Shown: positions 24,336-32,280, counted from the first letter of the stretch. The stretch is 40,475 nucleotides of DNA from Pseudomonadota bacterium (GCA_026388655.1 JAPLJI010000049.1:1-40475), one strand, 5' to 3'. Numbers and translations: made by a program. Notes: a model not told the origin generated them from the letters alone.

Positions 24336-24443
24336 ACCAAAGAAACTAAACAAACTAGATAGACCAAATAGACCAAATAGACTAAATAGACTAGAAAGAC
24401 TAGATAGACCAAACAGACCAGATCAACCAGATAAACTAGGAGG
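24336..24443 (+). repeat. 9-bp tandem array, 12 units
   Basis: Twelve consecutive nonamers with no indels run up to base 24443. The consensus is A-C-(C/T)-A-(A/G)-A-(A/C/T)-A-(A/G). Units include ACCAAATAG twice in a row and ACTAGATAG. The last unit is ACTAGGAGG. The array ends 22 bases before the thioesterase start and is sense to it, so it forms its 5' leader. Confidence 0.85.
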
Positions 24444-24465
24444 TAGGGCAAGCGGAGGAAGAAAA

Positions 24466-24942
24466 ATGGTAGAAGTAGATGAAAAATATCAATGGCTGGT
24501 CGAACGTTTCCAGCAGACGATCCCTATCATCCAGTTCTCGGGCTTCGCGGTGGAAAAACTCAAGGAGCGGGACATTACCGTCTCGATGCCGATGGGTCCC
24601 AACACCAACCACGTCGGCATCATGTATGCCGGCTCGCTTTTCATCCTCATCGAGATGGCTGGGGCCGCCGTCTTCGCCACCACCTACGACTACGACCGCT
24701 ATACCCTGATCAACAAAGGGATGTCCATCCGCTACCTGAAACCCTCGATGACCAAGACCTACTGCCACCTCTCGATCTCGAAAGAGGACGCGGAAGCCAA
24801 GATCAAGCCGGTGGACGAGCGGGGCCGGGGGGACTGGATCATCGACATCACCACCGTGGACGAAAAAGGCGTCGAGGTCTGCAAGGCCAATTGCAATTAC
24901 TACGTGCTCGTGAACAAGGAGCCGGGGAAACTTAGCCTCTGA
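24466..24942 (+). CDS. Hotdog-fold thioesterase-like protein
   Basis: A 158-residue protein with a single hotdog domain. The NHVGIMYAGSLFILIEMAGAAVF segment is the central helix and preceding loop of PaaI/DUF4442-type acyl-CoA thioesterases, and YLKPSMTKTYCHL and NYYVLVN are typical outer strands. It is expected to hydrolyse or bind acyl-CoA in the cytoplasm. GGAGGAAG precedes the ATG. Its leader is the 12-unit nonamer array. It is followed by an inverted repeat and then a surface lipase, so a fatty-acid role is plausible. Confidence 0.82.
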   Translation: MVEVDEKYQWLVERFQQTIPIIQFSGFAVEKLKERDITVSMPMGPNTNHVGIMYAGSLFILIEMAGAAVFATTYDYDRYTLINKGMSIRYLKPSMTKTYCHLSISKEDAEAKIKPVDERGRGDWIIDITTVDEKGVEVCKANCNYYVLVNKEPGKLSL

Positions 24943-24987
24943 GCAGGGAGCAAAAGGAAGAAAGGCGAAAATAAAAAAGAGATTATC

Positions 24988-25066
24988 AAATCCCCCTCCG
25001 TCCCCCTTTGAAAAAGGGGGAAAGTTATTCTCCCCTCTTTGTTAAAAGAGGGGCGGGGGGAGATTT
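24988..25066. repeat. Nested palindromic repeat before the lipase gene
   Basis: Two hairpins (CCCCCTTT/AAAAAGGGGG and CCCCTCTTT/AAAGAGGGG) lie inside outer arms AAATCCCCCTCC and GGGGGGAGATTT, which could form a large cruciform. It ends 15 bases before the lipase start. Confidence 0.75.
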
Positions 25067-25080
25067 TCAGGAATGAAAAA

Positions 25081-28000
25081 ATGGCCAGTGATTTGAAAAT
25101 AGTAAGTTTGGTTCCGCTTCTCATTTTGACAATTCTTTCATGCGGCCGGTGGTCTGACCGGCCCCAGGGATTGAAACCCACGCCGGAAGGCAACGGCCCC
25201 CGGGTGGTGATCGACCTTGAGGCCCGGCCCTTCCCGGAAGTCCCCTTCCCCAACAACCTGGCCACGGTCCCCGACCCGGGCTCCCCCACTAGACTCCGGG
25301 TGAATGTCAGCCTGATCGCGTCCACCGAACTCGAAACGGGGATCCGGGAGAAGCTGGACCGGCTCAGCGGCTTCGGGGTCGCGAGTCCCGTCTCCGTCCG
25401 TTTTTCCGCCCGCCTCGATCTCCGGGACATCGCCCGGAGGCACCAGCCCGACCTGGATTTCTCCGACGACGCCATCTTCTTGATTAACCTGAACCCCGCC
25501 TCCCTCCATTACGGGGAGGCGGTTCCCCTGGACCTGGGGCAGGGAAATTTCCCCTTTGTTCTCGAGCAGCCCGACAATTATTTTGGAAACGACCCGCGGG
25601 CCAGCGGCAACAACCTCCTGTTTGAAACGGTGGAGGAGGACTCGAACGGGAACGGCCTTCTCGACCCGGGAGAGGACACGGATTTCGACGGTGTCCTCGA
25701 CCATCCCAACACCTGGCCGGAGGGCGTCACCGACCCGGATAACTATCTGATCACCTTCTACGAACTGGAAACCGAGACCCTGATCGCCCGCCCGCTCCGG
25801 CCTCTCGAGGAAGAAAGTCTTTACGCGGTGGTCCTGACCACCCGTTTGCAGGGAACCGACGGACAGCCGGTCCGCTCGCCCTACCCCGAGATCAACCACC
25901 CATCCCAGACCCGCGACCTGCAGCCCCTGCCCGGCCTCATTTCCCGCTACGGTCTCTCGCTTGACGACGTGGCTTTCGCCTGGACCTTCACCACCCAGTC
26001 CGTCACCCGTGACCTGGTCGCCATCCGCAAGGGTCTCTACGGCGTGGGCCCCTTCGCCTACCTGGCCCGGGATTACCCGGCCCGGGTGGACGCGGTCCTC
26101 CCCATGAACGACGACCCGGCCTACCCGGCCGGCGGCCAGTACCGGACGGAGGCTCAGGTCCTCATCGCCGCTTTGAAACCGGCGCTCGATGCCCTCCCCG
26201 AGCTGGTCGACCCCGCGTCCATCAACGCCCTGATCGCAACCTACGATTACGTGGATTATTTCGTCAACGGGAGCTACACCACGCCTTACTTCCTGGCGGA
26301 CAAGGATGGGATTGCCACCGAAAAATACCCGGCGGACGAGGATGAATCTTTTGATCTTGATCCCCTGACCGGCGAGGCTTACCTCGCCCCGGCCACGGTT
26401 TATTTCATGTGCTCGGTCCCCAAGCCCGGCCCCGGGAGGCAGCCTCCCTTCCCGGTGGTGGTCGAGGGCCACGGCTATACCTCCTCCCGCTTCGAGATGC
26501 TCGGTTTCGCCGGGAGCCTGGCCCGCCACGGTCTGGCCGTCTGCGCCATTGATGCCGTCGGCCACGGCACCTCGGGCCTCAACATCACCCCCGGGACCAA
26601 CCTGGCCAGCAAGGTCAGCCTGTTCGAAATCATCAAATCCTACCTGGGCCCTTATCACCTCGGGCCTTTCGTGGATGCCCTCCTCCACGACCGGGCCCGC
26701 GATTTGAACAACGACGGCCGGCCGGAGTCCGGCGGAGACTTCTGGACCGCCGACACCTTCCATACCCGCGACATCGTCCGCCAGTCGATCGTGGACTACT
26801 TCCAGCTGATCCGCCTCCTCCGCTCCTTTGACGGGAACAACCGCTGGGACCTGGATTTGAACCAGGACGGTGAAAAGGAGCTGGCCGGCGATTTCAACTT
26901 CGACGGAGTCCCCGACCTGGGCGGCCCCACCGTGGATTACCACACCTGGGGCATCTCCCTGGGCGGCATCCTCTCCGGCCTCCTGGCCGGGGTCGAGCCG
27001 GCCATCACCGCCGCCGCCCCCACCTCCGGGGCGGGTGGACTCACCAACGTGGCCATCCGCTGCACCCAGCCGGGGGTGGTGGAAGCCGTCTTCCTGCGGA
27101 TGCTCGGCCCCATCCTGGTGGGAAACCCCCAGGGTAACGGCTTGACCCGCCTCAAGTTCCTTCTCCCCGACGTTAACGTCCTGGGCGAGGTGCCCCTGGC
27201 CGATACCACGCTGATCCAGCCCGGCGACCGCGTGATCCTCTCCAATCTGAAAACCGGAGAGCAAACCTACGCCGTGGTGAACGCCCAGGGTTATTTCCGC
27301 GCCCAGCTCCCCGCCGATGCCATGAACGCGGTGGAAAAGCGGGCTTTCCTCGGGATCAATGACTCACCCGTGACCGTAACCGATCCTTTCCCGCTCGGCG
27401 ACGGCCTGGAGATCCGCGTCGTCGGCCCCGACGGAAAGGAGAAGGGGATCATCAACCAGTTCGGGTTGGATGCGGTTTGGCAGGGCGCGATCTTCCCGGC
27501 CGGGGTCCCCCTCGTTTTCCTGGCCGAGGGGATGGGCAAGCTCCGGCAGACCCCCGACCTCCGCCGCTTCTTCGGGATCTCCCAGACCATTCTCGACCCC
27601 GCCGACCCGAATTCCTACGCCCCGCACTATTTCCAGGATCCGCTGGACTTCCGCGATACCGACCCGGGGATCCAGCCGGGCGCCAACGTCCTCGTCATCC
27701 CCACCGTGGGGGACATGAACGTCCCGGTCAACACCGGGGTGCAGATCGCCCGCTCCGCGGGGATAATCGACCTCTTCCAAATCGACGCCCGCTACGGGAA
27801 AACCCCGAACCAGGTTTTAATTGACAAGCACGTTCTCGAGGGCACCGAGCGCCTGAACCGTTACACCGTCCCGGTCCGGGACGGGCAGGGCCAGACCCAT
27901 TCGGTGAGTTTACTCTTCGACGTGGATGATCTGGACGGGAGCCGGGGCTATTCCAACTGCGCCTGTGTTTTTACGGATTCCTCCCTTCGCGACTGGCGCT

Positions 28001-28284
28001 GTTCCGATCCCAACGGAAACCTCTGCGGGGACGCCTGGGGCGAGCCCACCCTGGACCCGCCCTTACGGCTCAGCGTGAAAACCCCCAGCGGGGTGGCCGG
28101 GATGCGCATTCCTTACATGAACCCGCATGGCCAGCACGGGTTCGACGTCCCCCACCCGGAGAAGGCTTTCAACATCGACACCTACCTGATCAACCTGATC
28201 GGGCATTATTTTGCTACCAAAGGCACCGAGATCGTGGATGACCCCTGCCTCGCGGACTCGAGCTGCGACTTCTTCACGCAATAA
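25081..28284 (+). CDS. Surface lipoprotein lipase/esterase, VolA/Pla-1-like
   Basis: A 1067-residue lipoprotein; the ATG at 25081 starts a signal peptide with lipobox ILSC (Cys21). Residues 40-340 resemble a bacterial virulence-factor lipase N-terminal domain (RPFPEVPFPNNL, SGFGVASPV, AFAWTFTTQSVTRD). From about 455 is an alpha/beta-hydrolase core with VEGHGY (oxyanion loop), DAVGHG and nucleophile Ser626 in GISLGG. Asp- and Asn-rich calcium-like loops occur near 187-207 (DSNGNGLLDPGEDTDFDG), 545-555 and 590-612. The C-terminal part is large and Cys-containing. Related proteins are surface-exposed lysophospholipases that release fatty acids; the substrate here is inferred. The GC content matches its neighbours. 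A shorter upstream frame extension (from 25039) is repeat sequence. Confidence 0.85.
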   Translation: MASDLKIVSLVPLLILTILSCGRWSDRPQGLKPTPEGNGPRVVIDLEARPFPEVPFPNNLATVPDPGSPTRLRVNVSLIASTELETGIREKLDRLSGFGVASPVSVRFSARLDLRDIARRHQPDLDFSDDAIFLINLNPASLHYGEAVPLDLGQGNFPFVLEQPDNYFGNDPRASGNNLLFETVEEDSNGNGLLDPGEDTDFDGVLDHPNTWPEGVTDPDNYLITFYELETETLIARPLRPLEEESLYAVVLTTRLQGTDGQPVRSPYPEINHPSQTRDLQPLPGLISRYGLSLDDVAFAWTFTTQSVTRDLVAIRKGLYGVGPFAYLARDYPARVDAVLPMNDDPAYPAGGQYRTEAQVLIAALKPALDALPELVDPASINALIATYDYVDYFVNGSYTTPYFLADKDGIATEKYPADEDESFDLDPLTGEAYLAPATVYFMCSVPKPGPGRQPPFPVVVEGHGYTSSRFEMLGFAGSLARHGLAVCAIDAVGHGTSGLNITPGTNLASKVSLFEIIKSYLGPYHLGPFVDALLHDRARDLNNDGRPESGGDFWTADTFHTRDIVRQSIVDYFQLIRLLRSFDGNNRWDLDLNQDGEKELAGDFNFDGVPDLGGPTVDYHTWGISLGGILSGLLAGVEPAITAAAPTSGAGGLTNVAIRCTQPGVVEAVFLRMLGPILVGNPQGNGLTRLKFLLPDVNVLGEVPLADTTLIQPGDRVILSNLKTGEQTYAVVNAQGYFRAQLPADAMNAVEKRAFLGINDSPVTVTDPFPLGDGLEIRVVGPDGKEKGIINQFGLDAVWQGAIFPAGVPLVFLAEGMGKLRQTPDLRRFFGISQTILDPADPNSYAPHYFQDPLDFRDTDPGIQPGANVLVIPTVGDMNVPVNTGVQIARSAGIIDLFQIDARYGKTPNQVLIDKHVLEGTERLNRYTVPVRDGQGQTHSVSLLFDVDDLDGSRGYSNCACVFTDSSLRDWRCSDPNGNLCGDAWGEPTLDPPLRLSVKTPSGVAGMRIPYMNPHGQHGFDVPHPEKAFNIDTYLINLIGHYFATKGTEIVDDPCLADSSCDFFTQ

Positions 28285-28323
28285 ACCAAGGGTCCTGGGG
28301 GCCAAGGGTTCGGGGGTCAAAGG

Positions 28324-28620
28324 ATGAATGCTTTAAGATTTTTCTTTCGCCTTACCTTCATCTGCGCCTTCGCTTTACTCATCTCGGCGCCCCCGCTCCA
28401 TGCCGCCGATCTCCCCAAGGAACTGACTATCGAGGAATTATCCGGGGCGACCAACATCAACGGGATCGTGGGGAGCGGCGGCGGATGCGGTTGCCGGCAG
28501 TTCGGGTCTTCCGCTCCCGACCCGGTTGCCCTCCGCCGGATCATCCTGTCCGCGGCTTTCCTGGCTGTCGTGGTAGTATTGCTCTGGAAAAGCGGGAAGC
28601 AGGGAAAGAAGAAAAAATAA
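28324..28620 (+). CDS. Small membrane-anchored protein with MYXO-CTERM-like tail
   Basis: A 98-residue protein with an N-terminal signal peptide (LRFFFRLTFICAFALLISAPPLHA), a short exported stretch, the motif GGGCGCRQFG (residues 53-62), and a C-terminal membrane helix (ILSAAFLAVVVVLLW) ending in a lysine cluster. The Gly-Cys motif, helix and basic end resemble the MYXO-CTERM sorting signal, although two arginines precede the helix here. If real, it may be cleaved and modified at the Cys. It lies 39 bases after the lipase gene and is probably co-transcribed. Function unknown; the extracellular part is very short (about 35 residues). Confidence 0.7.
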   Translation: MNALRFFFRLTFICAFALLISAPPLHAADLPKELTIEELSGATNINGIVGSGGGCGCRQFGSSAPDPVALRRIILSAAFLAVVVVLLWKSGKQGKKKK

Positions 28621-28916
28621 GGTGGTTTGGTAGTTAGGTGGCTGGAAAATACGAAGGATATCAGGCTACCAGGCTGTCAGGTTGTGTATATCAGGTTATC
28701 AGTTAACCAAAGAAACCAATGGAATTGACGATTGACGATTGTAGATTGACGATTTACGAATGGAAGAAAAGAGAGATTCTTCGCCTACGGTTTACACTGA
28801 GCAAAGCGAATGTGCTCAGAATGACACCCTTTAACCTTTAACCTTGAACGTTGAACGTTGAACCTTGAACGCTGAACCAGATGAACCAGGTAGACCAAAA
28901 AAACCAGAGAAACCAA
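28621..28916. repeat. Composite intergenic repeat cassette 1
   Basis: Modules in order: GGTGGTTTGGTAGTTAGG with AAAATACGAAGG (28621-28660, a relative of 39002-39050); ATTGACGATT units (28724-28762); AGATTCTTCGCCT...GCTCAGAATGACACCC (28773-28829); heptamers of TTGAAC type (28830-28875); and a nonamer array (28876-28925) that runs past the next start codon. The same order recurs at 31384-31580. Confidence 0.75.
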
Positions 28917-29750
28917 ATGAGCCAGAAAAAAGCAAGCGGCGAGCTGACTAGAAAGATCAAGCGAAAAACCCTGTCCCTCGGCGCGGACCTGGTCGGGATC
29001 GCCAGTCCCAAGGCGATGGAGAAATACCCGGATCAATACCAGTGGATCGAAAAGATCCTCCCGCCCCCCGGCACCAACGCCATCATCGTCGCGGGGGTCC
29101 GGATCCCTCCTTCCATACTCGAAACCTCCCGGGAAAACCCCCGGATCGCCCAGTTCTCCACCCAGGGTCTATACGCCAAGCTGATCCAGATCGCGCAGGA
29201 CCTTTCGCTTTTCCTCGATGACCTGGGTTACCGGTCCGCCGCCATCCCCACCCATCTCCCCGTTCCCATGACCGCGGAGGGCCTGGGGCTCAAGGCCGAG
29301 GTCTCCCACCGCCACACCGCGCTGGAGGCCGGCCTTGGCAACCTCGGGAAAAACGGCCTCCTCCTCACCCCGGAATTCGGCCCGCGGGTCCGCTTCGTCT
29401 CCATCCTGACCGACGCCCCCCTGGCCGCGGACAAACCCTTATCGAAACGGCTCTGCAACGACTGCCTGAAATGCGTTAAAGCCTGCCCGGTCCAGGCCAT
29501 CGGGGAGGATGGCAAGGTCAACGTCTTCGCCTGCGCCCCCAATATCCTCAAGCACGGGCTCCCGGGCCTGGTCCGCTTCGCCACCGAGATTGCCAAGGCC
29601 GATCTCGAGAAGAAAAAAGAGCTGATCCGGAGCCCGGAATTCTGGGAATACTGGCAGAACCTGAACACCGGGATTTTTTACTACTGTTTCGAGTGTCTGC
29701 GGGTCTGCCCGATCGGGAAGAAAAAGAAAACCATCAGAAAGCAGAAATAA
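28917..29750 (+). CDS. 4Fe-4S protein, epoxyqueuosine-reductase-like
   Basis: A 277-residue protein from the ATG at 28917. An upstream ATG at 28881 would add 12 residues encoded by the nonamer array and is unlikely. The N-terminal half resembles QueG-type cobalamin-binding sequence (GADLVGIAS, VSHRHTALEAGLGNLGKNGLLLTPEFGPRVRF). The C-terminal half has a ferredoxin cluster, CNDCLKCVKACP, then a second set, CFECLRVCP. It is probably a member of the QueG/reductive dehalogenase-like superfamily; whether it reduces epoxyqueuosine is unknown, and the second Cys set is placed atypically. No twin-arginine signal is visible, so it is cytoplasmic. Its start codon lies inside a repeat unit. Confidence 0.8.
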   Translation: MSQKKASGELTRKIKRKTLSLGADLVGIASPKAMEKYPDQYQWIEKILPPPGTNAIIVAGVRIPPSILETSRENPRIAQFSTQGLYAKLIQIAQDLSLFLDDLGYRSAAIPTHLPVPMTAEGLGLKAEVSHRHTALEAGLGNLGKNGLLLTPEFGPRVRFVSILTDAPLAADKPLSKRLCNDCLKCVKACPVQAIGEDGKVNVFACAPNILKHGLPGLVRFATEIAKADLEKKKELIRSPEFWEYWQNLNTGIFYYCFECLRVCPIGKKKKTIRKQK

Positions 29751-29931
29751 TAGATTGCTTCGTCGCGGAGTTTACACTGAACGAAGTGAATGTGCTCCTC
29801 GCAATGACGAAAGGAGGTGTCATTGCGAGCCCGACTTGTCCGACGAAGCCTTGGCGAAGTCGGAAGGGCGCGGCAATCTCAAAGTATACAAATGATACAT
29901 AGTCCCTTGAAATTTAATATTGGGATTCATT
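29751..29931. repeat. Palindromic repeat, CGCAATGACG/CATTGCGAG type
   Basis: CTCCTCGCAATGACGAAAG and GTGTCATTGCGAG flank a common intergenic repeat that ends GCGGCAATCTCAAAG near 29883. No gene is supported. Confidence 0.55.
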
Positions 29932-30945
29932 ATGGAAAATAAACATCTCATTGTCTGGCAGCTTCTCCTGGCTCTTTACGCCCTGGCCTTGGCCCCGGGC
30001 TGCTCAAACGGTGACAACCCCCTCCCCTACGGGCCGCCCCAGGCGACCTTCCCCGTGGACGAGGGTTCCCACGCCGATTCCCTGATCGAGTGGTGGTACG
30101 GAAACTTCACCCTGAAGTGCCCGTGCGGTCACGAGTACGGGGCCATGGTGGCTTACTTTAAGCCGTCCCTCCGGATCCTCTCGATCTCCGACATCGGCAA
30201 CGCCGTCTTCTACCACGACGCCAACATCGGAAATCCCGATTACGCCGAAGGCGGCCTGGACGTCCGCTGGGGCGATCAGGACCACTGGTGGCGGACCGAA
30301 CAGGAACCTCCCACCTACAAACTGGAATCTTTCGGGGCCGAGATCGCGCTCAACCTTGACATTGTTTCCGAAAAGCCGCCCTTCCTGGTCGGGGGCGACG
30401 GGCTGATCAAGTGGACCAACAAGGGTTCGTACTATTATTCCCTCACCCGCCTGGAGGTCGAAGGCGAGCTTGAAATCAAAGGAGTAACCATAACGGTCAC
30501 GGGGATCGGCTGGATGGACCACCAGTGGGGAGATTTCCAGGTCAACCACGGCTGGGACTGGTTCTCCGTCCAACTCGATAACGACGCCGAGTTGATCTTC
30601 TGGCAGATCGTGAACAAGGACGAATCGGTCGACTCCGGTGACCTGACGGTTTATTTCCCGGACGAAAAACTTTTCAACACCCATGATTTTACCCTGGAGA
30701 AACTGGAAACCTGGACCTCACCCCACAGCGGGCGGAGTTACGGAACCCGCTGGCGGATGGTCGAGGAAAAAAACGATATTGACCTGACGATCGAGGCCCG
30801 TTTCAAAGACCAGGAGATCTCCGGCCTCTCATACATTCCCATCACCACCTTCTGGGAAGGTAACACCCTGATCTCCGGAACCTTCAAAGGGAAGCAAGTC
30901 ACCGGGGTCGGCTACGCCGAGCTCCCCCGGCCGTGGAAAAATTAG
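29932..30945 (+). CDS. Lipoprotein with CrtC/lipocalin-like domain
   Basis: A 337-residue protein (ATG at 29932) with a lipoprotein signal ending in ALAPGC. The IEWWYGNFTL motif near the N-terminus, the GIGWMDHQWGDF motif near residue 200 and the repeated beta strands are those of CrtC-like (carotenoid 1,2-hydratase) and AttH-like lipocalin-type hydrolases. A carotenoid role is not indicated, since no carotenoid genes are near. It is a periplasmic or outer-membrane lipoprotein of unknown substrate. It is followed by an octamer repeat (30948-31003) and an ArsR-type regulator. Confidence 0.8.
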   Translation: MENKHLIVWQLLLALYALALAPGCSNGDNPLPYGPPQATFPVDEGSHADSLIEWWYGNFTLKCPCGHEYGAMVAYFKPSLRILSISDIGNAVFYHDANIGNPDYAEGGLDVRWGDQDHWWRTEQEPPTYKLESFGAEIALNLDIVSEKPPFLVGGDGLIKWTNKGSYYYSLTRLEVEGELEIKGVTITVTGIGWMDHQWGDFQVNHGWDWFSVQLDNDAELIFWQIVNKDESVDSGDLTVYFPDEKLFNTHDFTLEKLETWTSPHSGRSYGTRWRMVEEKNDIDLTIEARFKDQEISGLSYIPITTFWEGNTLISGTFKGKQVTGVGYAELPRPWKN

Positions 30946-30947
30946 CC

Positions 30948-31003
30948 AACAGACCAACAGTCCAACAGACCAACAGCCCAGCAGTCCAACAGACCAGCCT
31001 CCC
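30948..31003 (+). repeat. 8-bp tandem repeat
   Basis: About six consecutive units near CCAACAGA, including CCAACAGT and CCAGCAGT, directly after the lipoprotein gene. The period is 8, unlike the 9-bp arrays, but the sequence type is similar. Confidence 0.7.
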
Positions 31004-31084
31004 GGCTACCCTCTTCTCCTGCGCGCGTTTTGACTTTCCTTCATTCATCATTATAATTGAATATAGAGATATTTAGATAATACG

Positions 31085-31378
31085 ATGAAAGCAAATTGCC
31101 CGAAGGGAATGAAGGAAATTTTGCTCCACGAATGGAGTGATAAATTGAAATCGCTGGCCCACCCCGTCCGCCTGCGCATTGTCGAGGGCCTCTTGCGGGA
31201 TGAATGCAATGTGAAGAAAATTCAGGTGGATCTGGGACTGCCGCAGTCCACGGTCTCCCAGCACCTGGCGATCTTAAGAAAGGAGAAGATTCTCCGGGCC
31301 AAGCGGAAGGGAACCCAAAAATGTTATAAGGTGGTGGACCCCAGGGTGGCTGAATTGATCAGGTTGATCAGCAAATGA
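31085..31378 (+). CDS. ArsR-family transcriptional regulator
   Basis: A 97-residue winged-helix protein. The LKSLAHPVRLRIVEGLL helix, QSTVSQHLAILRKEKILRAKRKG recognition helix and wing, and KCYKVVDPRVAELI tail are of the ArsR/SmtB type. Cysteines occur in the first residues, in DECNVKK and near the end (QKCYKV), a possible metal or redox site, but the pattern is not that of the classic ArsR CxCxxC, so the ligand is unknown. It may regulate the preceding lipoprotein gene or others. The ribosome binding site is poor. Confidence 0.88.
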   Translation: MKANCPKGMKEILLHEWSDKLKSLAHPVRLRIVEGLLRDECNVKKIQVDLGLPQSTVSQHLAILRKEKILRAKRKGTQKCYKVVDPRVAELIRLISK

Positions 31379-31383
31379 AAAAT

Positions 31384-31580
31384 GTAGATTGACGATTGCA
31401 GATTGACGATTTACGAATGAAAGAAAAGAGAGATTCTTCGCCTTCCTCCTTCGCCAAGGCTTCGAAGGACAGGTCGGCTCAGAATGACACCCTTTAACCT
31501 TGAACGTTGAACACTGAACCAGATAGACTAGATAGACCAGATAGACCAGATAGACCAGACAGACCAGACAGACCAAAAAA
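31384..31580. repeat. Composite intergenic repeat cassette 2
   Basis: The same module order as at 28724-28925: ATTGACGATT units (31385-31420), AGATTCTTCGCCT...GCTCAGAATGACACCC (31429-31492), TTGAAC heptamers (31493-31516), then a nonamer array (31517-31580) with ACCAGATAG twice in a row. The middle of the second module differs between the copies (27 versus 33 bases). Confidence 0.78.
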
Positions 31581-31598
31581 CCCGAGGGGAGGTGAAAG

Positions 31599-31799
31599 AT
31601 GCCCATATATGAATACCGATGCAAGAAGTGCGGAAGCGAGTTTGAGCAATTCCGGCGGCTCGGGGACAATGATGACGATCTGAAATGCCCCAAATGCGGC
31701 CTGGAAAAACCGGAGCGCAAGCTCTCCGCCCCCAGCGCGGGCGGTTGCGGCTGCGGTTGCGGCCCGACCCCCAGCCCCGGCCGAACCAAACTGGGCTGA
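31599..31799 (+). CDS. FmdB-family zinc-ribbon protein
   Basis: A 66-residue protein starting MPIYEYRCKKCG with a second CPKCG about 25 residues on, the FmdB/CxxC_CXXC_SSSS putative regulatory zinc ribbon. The C-terminal part has an unusual GGCGCGCG string. AGGGGAGGTGAAAG gives a good ribosome binding site after the nonamer array. A strong terminator follows, so it is a single-gene unit. Role unknown. Confidence 0.88.
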   Translation: MPIYEYRCKKCGSEFEQFRRLGDNDDDLKCPKCGLEKPERKLSAPSAGGCGCGCGPTPSPGRTKLG

Positions 31800-31811
31800 G
31801 GCTAGAAGGAA

Positions 31812-31840
31812 AAGGACGGCCGTGTGCCGTCCTTGTTTTT
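31812..31840 (+). terminator. Rho-independent terminator after the FmdB-like gene
   Basis: A perfect 9-bp stem AAGGACGGC/GCCGTCCTT with a five-base loop (CGTGT), followed by GTTTTT. This is the clearest intrinsic terminator in the window. Confidence 0.9.
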
Positions 31841-31926
31841 ATTAGGAAAAAGTTCAGATATTGAAAATTGTTGGAAATTCGGTTATTGATCATTAAATTC
31901 GCGGGGATCAGAAAGGAGGCGGGGAT

Positions 31927-32124
31927 ATGAAAGAATTCAATGTGGTCGTAATCAGGAAAGACAAAAGCTTCATCGCCCGCTGTATGGAGCTCGGGATCGC
32001 CTGTCAGGGTGATACCGAGGAAGAAGCTAAAAATGGGCTGGTCGAAGCGGTGGAAGTGTATCTGGAAAGTTTTAAAATCCAGACCCGGACTAAAGAGTCC
32101 AAGCCCAAGCCGGCATCGTTATAA
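31927..32124 (+). CDS. HicB-like protein without HicA partner
   Basis: A 65-residue protein with the HicB-type fold: VVIRKDKSFIARCMELGIACQGDTEEEA and a following helix NGLVEAVEVYLESF. HicB antitoxins normally sit next to a HicA mRNase; no HicA-like frame is found either side. It may be an orphan antitoxin or a stand-alone regulator. AAAGGAGG precedes the ATG. Confidence 0.8.
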   Translation: MKEFNVVVIRKDKSFIARCMELGIACQGDTEEEAKNGLVEAVEVYLESFKIQTRTKESKPKPASL

Positions 32125-32280
32125 ACACATTTTGGATTGACGATTTACGAATGAAACAGATTTAAATTTGATCTATCTCGCGGTCCCGTTTTCCAGCCTC
32201 CCAGCGTCCTAGCCTTCTTGTTGTCACTGCTGTATTTTTTATATAAAATATCAACCAAGTTCGTGTTTACCCTGAAAAAT

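Noticed and set aside
24336-24443. CRISPR array
   Set aside because: The units are 9 bp and contiguous with no unique spacers; no cas gene is present.
25138-27264. 708-residue minus-strand open frame
   Set aside because: It is antisense to the lipase gene and lacks any recognisable motif; the lipase has a signal peptide, lipobox and catalytic motif.
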